From Kribbella turkmenica (lineage in GTDB: Bacteria; Actinomycetota; Actinomycetes; Propionibacteriales; Kribbellaceae), in assembly GCF_004348725.1 (NCBI RefSeq), contig NZ_SMKR01000012.1:1-64000 (forward strand): a DNA stretch of 64,000 nt. Direction: 5' to 3'. The position numbers and the translations under genes are program-made. Position 1 is the stretch's first letter, and every line of letters begins with the position of its first letter. A model generated the notes under the pieces. It had not been told where the DNA came from and ran no database searches. It saw nothing but the letters and a program-made list of their open reading frames with translations. This document shows positions 41,074-50,211 of this stretch, piece by piece.

Positions 41074-41625
41074 ATGAAGACCGCATCAACAGACCTCACC
41101 GGCGAATACACCATCGACACCGCCCATAGCCGCGTCGGCTTCGTTGCCCGGCACGCCATGGTTACCAAGGTGCGAGGATCCTTCAACGATTGGGAGGGCT
41201 CAGCCCACGTCGACGGCGAGAACCCCGCGAACTCCTCGGTGCGGGTCAGCATCCAGGCCAGCAGCATCGACACCCGCAACAGTCAGCGCGACGAGCACCT
41301 GCGCAGCAACGACTTCCTCCACATGAGCATTTACCCGGAGATCACCTTCACGTCGACCGCCGTCGAACAGATTGACGACAGCACCTACCGGGTGACCGGT
41401 GACCTCACCATCCGCGGCGTCACCAAACCGGTCAGGATCGACTTCGAGTACGTCGGTACGGCCGTCGACCCATACGGCAATCGGCGACTCGGTCTAGAGG
41501 GGTCGACCGTGATCAATCGCAAGGACTTCGGCGTCACCTGGAACGCGATGCTAGAGGGCGGCGGCGTCCTCGTCTCCGAAAAGATCACCCTCGAGATCGA
41601 GGTTTCCGCGATCAGGAACGCGTGA
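41074..41625 (+). CDS. YceI family protein
   Basis: This 183-aa protein has GEYTIDTAHSRVGFVARHAM, KVRGSFNDWEGSAHVDG, SNDFLHMSIYPEITFTSTAV, YRVTGDLTIRGVTKPVRIDF and DFGVTWNAMLEGGGVLVSEK, the whole order of a YceI lipocalin-like beta barrel that binds isoprenoid or long-chain lipids. No signal peptide is present, so it is probably cytoplasmic here. It is followed by a damaged FWPPS protein gene. An earlier partial copy of both genes is at 36.96-37.4 kb. Confidence 0.92.
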   Translation: MKTASTDLTGEYTIDTAHSRVGFVARHAMVTKVRGSFNDWEGSAHVDGENPANSSVRVSIQASSIDTRNSQRDEHLRSNDFLHMSIYPEITFTSTAVEQIDDSTYRVTGDLTIRGVTKPVRIDFEYVGTAVDPYGNRRLGLEGSTVINRKDFGVTWNAMLEGGGVLVSEKITLEIEVSAIRNA

Positions 41626-41632
41626 CCCCGGC

Positions 41633-41911
41633 GTGCAGGGCTTGGACGGTGTCGACGCGTCCGACGGCGACCTGGTTGCGGCCGCGCTGGTCCAGCGGGC
41701 GCTGACGGCGGGCGAGTTCGTGTTCCCTGACGGTGCGACGCAGGTCTTCGAGCCCGGCGGCGGGACGACGTACAAAGAGAACGGACGTCCGACCCCCGGC
41801 GAGTGGTACACCGAGAGAGACGGCCGGTTCGGCTAGTTCTGGCCGCCCAGCTACCGCAACACCTACGAGCTCCGCTGGACCGTCGAGAACGCGCCCATCG
41901 TGGGACTCTGA
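41633..41911 (+). pseudogene. FWPPS-motif hypothetical protein, copy 2, premature stop
   Basis: From GTG 41633 it reads LVQRALTAGEFVFPDGATQV then GGTTYKENGRPTPGEWYTER and DGRFG, then an in-frame TAG at 41834-41836, then continues FWPPSYRNTYELRWTVENAP to TGA 41909-41911. Copy 1 has TCA where this copy has TAG, so the stop is probably a mutation. About 92 aa in total. Function unknown. Unlike copy 1, the TAG rather than a frameshift breaks it. Confidence 0.7.
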
Positions 41912-41952
41912 CGTAGTGATGTCCTGGTGGTAGTCGCGAGGCGGGTGGGAGT

Positions 41953-42645
41953 ATGGGCGAGGGGATGGGGCAGCAGCCGTCGCGGCGGCCGCCGGTGTCG
42001 CTGAGTGGGCTTGATATCAGCCGTAACCCGCATGTGCAGTTCCTGGTGACTGAGCACTGGAGTCTGCTCGCTACTCGCGGCATGACGTGGAGTGAAATCT
42101 TCAGCCGGACCGGGACGTACCTGACGGTTCTGTCGGCCGCGGTCATCGCGCTCTCCTTTGTGGCGAACGCGACAGGCTTCGGGTCGGACTTCCGGACGTT
42201 CGCGATGCTGATCCTTCCGGTGGTCCTGCTCATTGGTGTGGGGACCTTCTTCCGGCTGATCGAGGCGGATGTCGAGGACGCCTGGCTGGTGCTCGGGATG
42301 AACCGGTTGCGGCATGCCTACATCGAGCTCGCCCCGGAGCTGGAGCCGTATTTCGTCGCAAGCCATCACGACGACAAACCGGGCCTGATGCAGACGTACG
42401 CTTTTCGAAGCCGGGTCGGTGTCACGCATTGGCTCTCGGGATCGCCGCTCATCGTGGGCGTTGTCGACGCGGTCGTGACTGGCGTGCTTGCCGCGGTTGT
42501 CTGTCAGGCACTGGGCGCGGGCGCCGGGGCGCGTACGGTGATCGGTGTCACCGCCGCTGTCGCAGCGGCTGTGGTGCTCGGAACAATTGGCTACCGGAAG
42601 GTCCATCAGGTTAGCCGCGACTACCACCCGCTGTTCCCCCGCTGA
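41953..42645 (+). CDS. Conserved membrane protein of unknown function
   Basis: This 230-aa protein has a soluble start, then two helices (YLTVLSAAVIALSFVANAT; TFAMLILPVVLLIGVGTFFR), a conserved soluble loop (DVEDAWLVLGMNRLRHAYIE then LAPELEPYFVASHHDDKPGL) and two more helices (SPLIVGVVDAVVTGVLAAVV; VIGVTAAVAAAVVLGTIGYR). I have seen this arrangement in actinobacterial hypothetical proteins but know no function. The GMNRLRHAYIELAP and HHDD stretches look like the functional face. Confidence 0.78.
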   Translation: MGEGMGQQPSRRPPVSLSGLDISRNPHVQFLVTEHWSLLATRGMTWSEIFSRTGTYLTVLSAAVIALSFVANATGFGSDFRTFAMLILPVVLLIGVGTFFRLIEADVEDAWLVLGMNRLRHAYIELAPELEPYFVASHHDDKPGLMQTYAFRSRVGVTHWLSGSPLIVGVVDAVVTGVLAAVVCQALGAGAGARTVIGVTAAVAAAVVLGTIGYRKVHQVSRDYHPLFPR

Positions 42646-42777
42646 TCGCCAACTCTGGTCAGGGCCGGTAGCGGCCGCCGGATCGGGTGCCGGCGCAATC
42701 GGTGAAGCGGACCATGCGCCGAGAGCGTCTCGCGCACGGCGGCCGGACAGCACCCAGTACCCCGCCAACTGCTGGTG

Positions 42778-43408
42778 TCAGCTCGGCTTGCTCGCGTCGA
42801 TGAACTGCTTGATGCGGGGAAGCTGACCGGGGTCGACGGTGTGGCCGCCGGAGAACGGCAGGAGTTCGACGTCCGGGTCTCGTCGACGGAGTTGTTTGGT
42901 CAGCCTGCTGGTCTGCTCGGGCGTGCCCATCGGGTCGCTCTCGCCGTTCACGATGAGCACCCGCCTGCCGGCCAGCGCGTGGTCCTTGGGCTCGTCGTCG
43001 GCGAAGGGCAGCATCGCGGCCAGCAGTACTGCGCCGACCAGTGACTCGGGTGCCGCAGCAGCAGCCCGGAGGCCATGTTGGCTCCGTTGGAGAAGCCGAC
43101 GGCCAGCCAGGAGCCAGCGGGCACGTCGTACTTCTTCTCGGCGGCGACGGGAATGCGGCCAGCTCGTCGGCGCGCAGCCGAAGGTCGTCCTCATCGAACA
43201 CGCCCTCCCGGAGCCCGCGGAAGTGCCGAGCCATCCCTTGCTCCGACACCGTCCCCCGAGGCGACAGCAAGGGTGCGCCGGGCGCCAGGTGCTGCCGCAG
43301 TACGACGAGGTCGTGCTCGTCGCCGCCCGTGCCATGCAGCAACAGCAGCGGGGGCGCGGAGGAACCCGGTTGCCAGACGTGCAGCCGCCGGAGCGGGTCC
43401 TCGCTCAT
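42778..43408 (-). pseudogene. Alpha/beta hydrolase (MhqD-like), frameshifted
   Basis: Three pieces in three frames make one ~205-aa hydrolase: MSEDPLRRLHVWQPG then PPLLLLHGTGGDEHDLVVLR and GVFDEDDLRLRADELAAF; then VAAEKKYDVPAGSWLAVGFS with the nucleophile Ser in GFSNGANMA; then ESLVGAVLLAAMLPFADDEP, LIVNGESDPMGTPEQ with the acid and FSGGHTVDPGQLP with His, to TGA. All catalytic residues remain, but frame changes near 43149 and 43055 split them. It starts inside the stop of the MhqO-like gene (4-base overlap), as in mhqO-mhqD pairs for quinone detoxification. Confidence 0.8.
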
Positions 43409-44382
43409 CTGTCGGCGTCGTCCGGCTGCGGGGCAGGTGGCACGCGCAGCGCTGGCAACGAGGCCTGGATCTGCTCGCGGTTCGGTTCGAGCCAGGGCGG
43501 AAGCTTCAGGTGCTGGCCGAGTTTCAGCAGCGGTTCGTCAATGGTGAAGCCTGGCTGGTCGGTGGCGATCTCCAGCAGGACACCGCCCGGTTCGCGAAAG
43601 TAGATCGAGGTGAAGTACTGCCGGTCGATGATCTCGGTCACCTGTACTCCGGCCTCGATCAACTCCATGCACCATTTCGCCTGGGTCTCGCCGTCGGGTG
43701 CCCGGAACGCGATGTGGTGGACCGTTCCCGCTGCCTGAACTCCACGAGACACGTTGCTGGGCCGGACGTCGACCGCCGTACCCTCGACTCCGCCGGACAT
43801 CACGAACCGTGACCCATCGGATGTGTCCTGACCGTGTCGCATCCCCAGCATGCCCGCGAGCATCTCCGCCGTCGGGTCGAGCAACTGCTCCGTCATGGTG
43901 ACCGAGAAGAGCCCGCGGATCGCGTTGTCGAACGGTATGGCGGCGACGCCGTCCCAGCCGGACCGGGCGTCACCGTCGGAAGCGACCAACTCGATCACCA
44001 GGCCGTCGGGATCGCGCAGCCGCAACACCTCCTCATCGGAGGTGGCGACCGGGGCGTCCGCGTCGACGCCGAGGCTCTGCAAGCGCTGCTGCCACCAGCC
44101 GAGCGAGTCCGGCGGGAGGCTGAACGCTGTGGCTGTCGTGAGACCTGTGCCCTGTCTGCCGTTCGGAGCTCCCGGCCAGGGAAAGAACGTCAGCAGGGTT
44201 GACGGCCGGCCCGAGGCGTCGCCGTAGTACAGGTGATAGGTGTCCGGGGCGTCGAAATTGACCGTCCTCTTCACCAGTCGCAAACCCAGCACCGTGGTGT
44301 AGAAATCGACGTTGCGCTGCGGATCCTCCGCAATGGCAGTCACATGATGCAGACCATGTGGTGCGACCGAGTCAACCACCAC
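43405..44382 (-). CDS. MhqO-like ring-cleaving dioxygenase (VOC family)
   Basis: This 325-aa two-domain VOC protein begins HGLHHVTAIAEDPQRNVDFY and GLRLVKRTVNFDAPDTYHLY, as in MhqO of Bacillus. Likely metal ligands are His in LHHVTAIAEDP, His in AGTVHHIAFRAPDGE and Glu in GGVLLEIATDQPGF. Family members cleave or remove hydroquinone-type compounds. The gene is translationally coupled with a hydrolase gene of the MhqD type, now broken, so the pair made a quinone-stress unit. No MarR-type regulator (MhqR) lies next to it. Confidence 0.85.
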   Translation of the reverse strand: MVVDSVAPHGLHHVTAIAEDPQRNVDFYTTVLGLRLVKRTVNFDAPDTYHLYYGDASGRPSTLLTFFPWPGAPNGRQGTGLTTATAFSLPPDSLGWWQQRLQSLGVDADAPVATSDEEVLRLRDPDGLVIELVASDGDARSGWDGVAAIPFDNAIRGLFSVTMTEQLLDPTAEMLAGMLGMRHGQDTSDGSRFVMSGGVEGTAVDVRPSNVSRGVQAAGTVHHIAFRAPDGETQAKWCMELIEAGVQVTEIIDRQYFTSIYFREPGGVLLEIATDQPGFTIDEPLLKLGQHLKLPPWLEPNREQIQASLPALRVPPAPQPDDADR

Positions 44383-44439
44383 TCATCTCCTCCCAGCCCG
44401 CACACCCAGGACGACATCAGCCGCCCCTTCTCGAGACTA

Positions 44440-44935
<496 letters not shown>

Positions 44936-45142
44936 GACAAAACCACTGCAACGACTCACACGGGTGAATGCTTGGTCCGACGTACTCTCCCAAGTCTTCC
45001 GGTGCTTGGATCTTCTGGTGTGCGAACGAGTTCCGTGCCTTTCCGCGCTCAACCTCCGTTGACATGCGTATCTGCATCCCTGTGTCGGTGTACGGGTGCG
45101 CCTCGTTTGCTGGGCCATGGTCTGTTTGATCGGGCCGACACG

Positions 45143-45690
45143 TCATTCGTCGGCTTCGTACAACGCGAGGAACACGGTGCCCGATGTTGGCTGGCGGACC
45201 TGGACCCGCAGTATTGCTGTGCCTGCCAGGCGGGGTCTTGCAGCCTGGTCGGACGGCTCGATGTTGCCCATGTCCGTGTTCCGGTGAAATCGTGTCAGAC
45301 ACTGGTCCGGAATACGGCCGAGTTCCGCCAGACGAATCTTGGCGCCGGGGCGAACCTTGGCTCCACCGAGCCGCACGAAGAAGCGACGATCGGCCGGGGT
45401 GGGATGCTGATCGGTGGCGCCATGGGAGATCGATGCGGTGGTGACGGTCTTGAGGTGGTAATTCTTGCCGTCGACCTCGTGCACAATCTCGAGGGCACCC
45501 CCGGGGACCTGTCGTTCCTCGCCACGGTCATAGATTGCCAGGCCCAGGCGAGACTGCGCACTGGCCTGTGAGGCGTCTGGTCCGGGCTTCGCGAAGGTAG
45601 CGGTCCACTCGAGGGTGGAACCCACCTGGAGCTTGAGACCGGGAACGTGGACGGGCCTATCGATCCCAATACCGCGTCTCCGAGGGACTG
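45143..45690 (-). pseudogene. Unrecognised protein fragment
   Basis: An open frame encodes PVHVPGLKLQVGSTLEWTAT then LEIVHEVDGKNYHLKTVTTA, DQHPTPADRRFFVRLGGAKV, RPGAKIRLAELGRIPDQCLT and VQVRQPTSGTVFLALYEADE to TGA. Its composition looks like real protein, with strands and a clean C-terminus, but there is no start codon in frame except GTG 45625 inside the conserved-looking part, so it appears to be the tail of a larger gene. I do not recognise the family. It lies between decayed gap and other non-coding scraps. Confidence 0.4.
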
Positions 45691-46080
45691 GTCAACGCAA
45701 TCGCTAACGCTGCGCGACCTCGACCAGTTGAGCGAAATCGCCACCTGTCGCCACGGCATCGATGTCGCCTGGGGTCCGAACAGTACAGGTACCGCATGAC
45801 TTTCGTAGTGGAGACCTTCCAGCGCATCGTTGTTGAATGCTGGCCAGGTTCGCCGAGCACCGCAGCGAGCAGTGTCCGGCTGCTGATCTGCTTCCGGTAG
45901 GTGAGGTCGGCAGCCGTTACGTCGCCAACTGGCGGCGAAACAATCACGCCTGGCGTCATGAACAGACCTGTTTCGATCGATCGGAGTCGTCGACCCACCT
46001 CGGCCAGACGGTGGCCCACGCCATGCCAGCGATGATGTACGAGTCGAACCGGTAGCCCTCGTTTCTGTGCCTTGCCGGGG
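45691..46080. other. Stretch without a supportable gene
   Basis: Frames on the minus strand (for example through 45657-46019) read pieces such as ADLTYRKQISSRTLLAAVLG that look protein-like but match nothing I know, and they change frame. I regard this as further degenerate DNA between the gap remnant and the 46-51 kb operon. Confidence 0.45.
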
Positions 46081-47043
46081 TCATTGCTCGTTCATCACGA
46101 TGAGCGCCTTGACGAAGCCATCGGGCTTGGCGCGTAGGTCCGCGTAAGCCTGGTCGATGTCGCTCAGCGGGTAGCGGTGGGTGAACAGTGACGCGTAGTC
46201 GATGCGGCCGCCGGCGGCGATGTCGAGGCCACGCCGGATGCTGTCGGTGAGCTGCCGCTGGTCGCGGACGTGTCCGTTGACGACGTCGAGGGCCTTCCAG
46301 TTCCAGGCCTGCAGGTCGACCGTGCGTGTGCCCTGGTGGTAGCCGACGATGTCGAGTGTGCCGCCTGATCGCGTGAGCGCGGTGGCCAGGTCAAGGCCGC
46401 CCTGGGTGCCGCTCACCTCGAAGACGACGTCGAACGCGTCGGTCATCTGATCCATGTCCTCGGGGTCGCGCGCGGAGGAGGCGCCGTACGCCAGTGCGGC
46501 GCACTTGGCGTCCGCTCGCACGTCGATCGCGACGAGCTCGCCGATGGGACTGGTCGCGAGGAGTTGGAGCAGGCACAGCCCCATGAAACCGGCTCCGACC
46601 ACGGCGACGCGATCGCCGGTGTCGACCCGAGCTCGGCGCAGAGCCTCGACGACGCAACCGAGTGGCTCGCCGATGCCGGCCTCGTAGCCGAGTCCGGGCG
46701 GTACGACGACGGCGTACTCGGCCGGCACGACGATCAGTTCGGTGAACGAGGCGGTCCACCGGCCGGTGACGAGGTTGCCGATCGCGATTGGGCCGACACC
46801 GCCGCCGACCTCGAGAACGCGGCCGACCGGCTCGTGCCCGAGGGTTCTCGGGACGCCCTCGACCGGGCCGCGCGTCCACGTCGGCAGCTCGCTGGCGCAC
46901 AGGCCGTTCGCGATCACCTGGATCAGTACTTCGCCTGGCCCGGGCGGATCCACTTCGGTTTCCTTGAGCTGTGAGGTCGCCGGCCCGACGAGGACGCTGT
47001 GGCGGGCTACCCGATCCTCTCGGTGGAGTGCGGGTGTCGTCAC
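46081..47043 (-). CDS. Zinc-type alcohol/polyol dehydrogenase (MDR family)
   Basis: This 320-aa medium-chain dehydrogenase has GLCASEL with the zinc Cys, LGHEPVGRVLEVGG with His-Glu, and the NAD(P) site VAVVGAGFMGLCLLQLLA then IDVRADAKCAAL. The lobe with four structural-zinc cysteines is missing or shortened, as in the sorbitol- and threonine-dehydrogenase-like subgroups with small catalytic domains. Its GTG 47043 overlaps the permease stop (GTGA). As the last gene of an ABC importer operon, it probably oxidises the imported sugar or polyol. Confidence 0.88.
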   Translation of the reverse strand: MTTPALHREDRVARHSVLVGPATSQLKETEVDPPGPGEVLIQVIANGLCASELPTWTRGPVEGVPRTLGHEPVGRVLEVGGGVGPIAIGNLVTGRWTASFTELIVVPAEYAVVVPPGLGYEAGIGEPLGCVVEALRRARVDTGDRVAVVGAGFMGLCLLQLLATSPIGELVAIDVRADAKCAALAYGASSARDPEDMDQMTDAFDVVFEVSGTQGGLDLATALTRSGGTLDIVGYHQGTRTVDLQAWNWKALDVVNGHVRDQRQLTDSIRRGLDIAAGGRIDYASLFTHRYPLSDIDQAYADLRAKPDGFVKALIVMNEQ

Positions 47044-47864
47044 TTCACGGCTCCTTGCATCAACGCCTTGAGGAAGTTGCGCTGGAAGATCAGGAAGATC
47101 ACCAGCGAGGGCAGGATGATGAGCAGGGATCCGGCGCACAGCAGCACGATGTCGGTGCCGTACTGGCCTTGGAAGGCGCCCAGGCCGCCGGCCACGGTTC
47201 GCTTCGTCGGGTCGTCGACGAGGACGAGGGGCAGCAGGTACTGGTTCCAGCTGGCGAGGAAGAACAGCACCGCCAGCGCGGACCATGCGGAGGTGGCGAG
47301 TGGCAGGTGGATGCGGCGGAACGTCTGCCAGGTGTTGGCGCCGTCGACCTTCGCGGCTTCGGTGAGCGCCGGTTCGGCGCCGAGGAAGTGCGCGCGCATC
47401 CAGAAGACACCGAAGGGCATGAGCAGTCCGATGAGCGGCAGGATGATCGCCAGCCGCGTTCCGAGCAGGCCCATGCTCTGGAGGTCGTAGTACAGCGGGG
47501 TGATGAGCGCCTCGAATGGCAGGGTGAGCCCGACGAGCAGAAGGCCGTAGATCGCCTTGCCGAACGGCACGTTCAGCTGGGCGAGGGCGTAGCCCGCGGC
47601 GGTGGCCATGGCGACCGTGGCCGGGACGACACCCAGCACGATGATGGTGCTCGAGCGAAACAAGGCGACGAAGTTCGCCGCGCTCCACGCGTCGACGAAG
47701 TTGTGCCAGTGCGGGTCGCTCGGCCAGCTGAGTCCCTGGGGCGTGCTGCCCGGTTCCGCTAGCGCCGTGGTGAACATACTCAGCAGCGGCACGACCGCGA
47801 ACAGCATCAGTGCCAGCAGGATCGCGGTGCGCGTGACCCGGTGGGTGATCCCGGACGTCGTCAT
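47040..47864 (-). CDS. Carbohydrate ABC transporter permease (MalG-like)
   Basis: This 274-aa inner-membrane permease has six helices and the EAA loop EAAKVDGANTWQTFRRIHLP that docks the ATPase, typical of the CUT1 family's second permease. The C-terminus FQRNFLKALMQGAVK is also standard. ATG 47864 has GGAGGGAGAA and overlaps the stop of the first permease (ATGA). No ATPase gene is in the operon; a shared MsiK-type ATPase encoded elsewhere is usual for such actinobacterial importers. Confidence 0.93.
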   Translation of the reverse strand: MTTSGITHRVTRTAILLALMLFAVVPLLSMFTTALAEPGSTPQGLSWPSDPHWHNFVDAWSAANFVALFRSSTIIVLGVVPATVAMATAAGYALAQLNVPFGKAIYGLLLVGLTLPFEALITPLYYDLQSMGLLGTRLAIILPLIGLLMPFGVFWMRAHFLGAEPALTEAAKVDGANTWQTFRRIHLPLATSAWSALAVLFFLASWNQYLLPLVLVDDPTKRTVAGGLGAFQGQYGTDIVLLCAGSLLIILPSLVIFLIFQRNFLKALMQGAVK

Positions 47865-48829
47865 TTCTCCCTCCCGAGACGCTGGATCGGCCAGATGATC
47901 AGCAGCACAAGTGCGGCCAGGAACACCGCGAGCGCCGAGGCCTGGCCGACGTGCTGCTGCAGGAACGTAAGCCGGTAGATCTCCACGCCGGGAACCATCG
48001 TCTGGTAGCCGGGGCCGCCCTGTGTCGCGATCTGGACGACGTCGAAGCTCGCCAGCGCCGCGATCATCGTGAACGTCGTACACACGACGAGCTCCCGCCG
48101 CAGCCCGGGCAGTGTCACGGCGAAGAACTCGCTGATCCGCCCGGCGCCGTCCAGTCGAGCGGCCTCGTAGAGTGCCGGATCGATCTTGCCGATGCCCGCG
48201 AGCAGCAACACCGTGCAGAAGCCGAGCATCACCCAGACTCCGATCACGCCGACCGCGGGCAAGGCGAAGGTGAAGTCACCGAGCCACGCCCGGGCGTGCC
48301 TGTCGAGGCCGACCGCGCGCAGGACCTGGTTGACCAGCCCGTCGGAGGAGTACATCCAGGTCCAGGCGATGCCGGCCGCGACCAGGGGCAGCACCTGCGG
48401 GACGAACAGCACTACCCGGGCGGTCGTGCTGAACGCGCCAGGCCGGAGTTCGCGGATGAATGAAGCGGCGATGAGCCCGAGGCCCACCGGCAGGATCGTG
48501 TAGAAGATGATGAGGATGAATGCGTGCTCCACGGAGTGCAGCAGCTCCGGCTGGGTGAAGATCGCCTTCCAGTTGTCCAGCCCGGCCGGGGTCGCCGGGC
48601 CGATGCCGTCCCAGTCGTAGAACGAGTACTGAACGGACTGCAGCATCGGATACAGCACGAACACGGCGTACATGCCGAACGCCGGCGCGATCCAGAGGAG
48701 CGCACTCCAGTGCCGGGTCCGCGGTGGGATTGGGCGCGGTACGGCGGGTTGCGTTGCGGCCGGCGCGCCAGACGGGCCCGTCATGGACGAAGCCTGCCGC
48801 ATCACCGGCGGGCTCGAGATGCTCCGCAC
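47861..48829 (-). CDS. Sugar ABC transporter permease (MalF-like)
   Basis: This 322-aa CUT1 permease has six helices, an N-terminal Pro-rich cytoplasmic stretch, and the EAA-like loop YEAARLDGAGRISEFFAVTL. The first periplasmic part SVQYSFYDWDGIGPATPAGL and GLDNWKAIFTQP are standard. GTG 48829 is chosen because GGAGGTG stands seven bases upstream; ATGs at 48862, 48802 and 48784 are possible. It sits 29 bases after the binding-protein stop and overlaps the next permease by four bases. Confidence 0.9.
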   Translation of the reverse strand: MRSISSPPVMRQASSMTGPSGAPAATQPAVPRPIPPRTRHWSALLWIAPAFGMYAVFVLYPMLQSVQYSFYDWDGIGPATPAGLDNWKAIFTQPELLHSVEHAFILIIFYTILPVGLGLIAASFIRELRPGAFSTTARVVLFVPQVLPLVAAGIAWTWMYSSDGLVNQVLRAVGLDRHARAWLGDFTFALPAVGVIGVWVMLGFCTVLLLAGIGKIDPALYEAARLDGAGRISEFFAVTLPGLRRELVVCTTFTMIAALASFDVVQIATQGGPGYQTMVPGVEIYRLTFLQQHVGQASALAVFLAALVLLIIWPIQRLGREK

Positions 48830-48858
48830 GGCATCACCTCCGGTTCGGTTCGCCGGAA

Positions 48859-50211
48859 TCATTGCCCGAGGTCGCGCTCGTAGTCGGACTGCACCTTGGC
48901 CGCGTACGCCTCGGGCGTCGTCTTGCCGGCCAGCAGCAGCTGCGTTTGCGGGATGAGGCTGTTGACGTGGATCGACGCCGTGGCATCAGCCATGAACCCG
49001 ACCAGCCCGTTGCTCGTCAGCAACTCCTGGAACGCGCTGACTGTGGCCGCGACCGCCGACCCCTGGGGCGCGGTCGGCGCGGACGCGTTCGACGGACCCG
49101 CAGGGACGAGGCCGCCGAGGGTCACCGTGGCCTGCCGCGCCTGCTGGTTCGTCTGCACGAAGTCCAGGAACGCGGCCGCGACATCTGCGTTGGGCGACTT
49201 CGCCGGGATACCCAGGTTGGCCGCGGCTGTCATCGCGTACGACGGGCCACCGGCCTCGCCGGGCGGGAAGAGGAAGAACCCGAACTCGCCGGCCCCGGCC
49301 TTGTCGAGTCCAGGCGCCTGCCAGTTCCCGCTCGGGAAGAACACACCGTTGCCCTTGACGAATTCGGCCGGCGCCCGGGTCTGGTCGATGTCGTTCACGT
49401 CGGCCGGCAAGTACCCGTCTTGTCCCCAGCGTTGCAGCGTCGTGGCGGCCTTCACCGTTGCCGGATTGTCGATACTCGCGCCGGGCTTGGCGTAGTTCCA
49501 GTCCTGGACGGCCTGCGCGTCGCCGGCGGAGGACATCACCAGGTTCTGCAGTGGATAGACGCTGCCGCCGTCCTTGCCGTTGATCATGATCGGCTGCAAG
49601 CCGGCGTCCTTCGCCTTGGCGAGCAGTTGCCCGAACTCGGCGACGGTCGCCGGTGGTCGCGTCATCCCGATCCGCTGCGCGAGAGCCTTGTTGTAGTACA
49701 CCCCGGTCAGGCCGAACCCGGCGCCGGCGGCGTAGAGCGCGCCTGTCCCACGCTGCTTGCCGTCCGGACCGACGCGGGTGGAAGCGAACTGCGACTGCGG
49801 CCACTGGTCCCACCCGTACGTTTTGGCATAGGGGTCCAGGCTGGTCAGCAGGCGGTCCTCGATCAGGTTGCCCAACTGCGAGACGCGGACCAGGTCAGGC
49901 ACGTTGCTCCCGGCAAGAATGCGCGCGATGGTCGTGGTCAGGGTGGCGTAATCCTGGTTCTCCACCTTGACCGTGACGTTGTCGTACTTGGCGTGGAACA
50001 GCTCGCCGAGTGCGGTGTAGAACGGGACGTCGACGCCGCTGTTGACGAGCAGCTTCAGCGTGACGGGCTCACTGCCGACGCCGGTGGACACCGGCTTGGA
50101 CGGCGCCGGGCCGGCGTCGGAGTTCCCGCCGGGTGCACAGGCGTTGAGGAGCAGCAGTACGGCGACCGCGGCCACCTGGACGATTCTGCGGTACTGCGTC
50201 AGCGATCGCAC
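48859..50211 (-). CDS. Extracellular sugar-binding lipoprotein of ABC importer
   Basis: This 450-aa family-1 solute-binding protein has signal peptide and lipobox LLNAC with Cys25, then VTLKLLVNSGVDVPFYTALG, ARILAGSNVPDLVRVSQLGN, TGVYYNKALAQRIGMTRPPA, FVKGNGVFFPSGNWQAPGLD and AFLDFVQTNQQARQA. The protein captures the sugar outside the membrane for the two permeases that follow. GTG 50211 has GAGGGAG six bases upstream. Its first 13 bases overlap the end of the esterase gene, so translation is linked. Confidence 0.92.
   Translation of the reverse strand: MRSLTQYRRIVQVAAVAVLLLLNACAPGGNSDAGPAPSKPVSTGVGSEPVTLKLLVNSGVDVPFYTALGELFHAKYDNVTVKVENQDYATLTTTIARILAGSNVPDLVRVSQLGNLIEDRLLTSLDPYAKTYGWDQWPQSQFASTRVGPDGKQRGTGALYAAGAGFGLTGVYYNKALAQRIGMTRPPATVAEFGQLLAKAKDAGLQPIMINGKDGGSVYPLQNLVMSSAGDAQAVQDWNYAKPGASIDNPATVKAATTLQRWGQDGYLPADVNDIDQTRAPAEFVKGNGVFFPSGNWQAPGLDKAGAGEFGFFLFPPGEAGGPSYAMTAAANLGIPAKSPNADVAAAFLDFVQTNQQARQATVTLGGLVPAGPSNASAPTAPQGSAVAATVSAFQELLTSNGLVGFMADATASIHVNSLIPQTQLLLAGKTTPEAYAAKVQSDYERDLGQ

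Noticed and set aside
46081-47688. 535-aa version of the MDR dehydrogenase
   Set aside because: The extra 215 residues are antisense-free but out of frame with the permease gene and meaningless; GTG 47043 with a 4-base overlap is the natural start.
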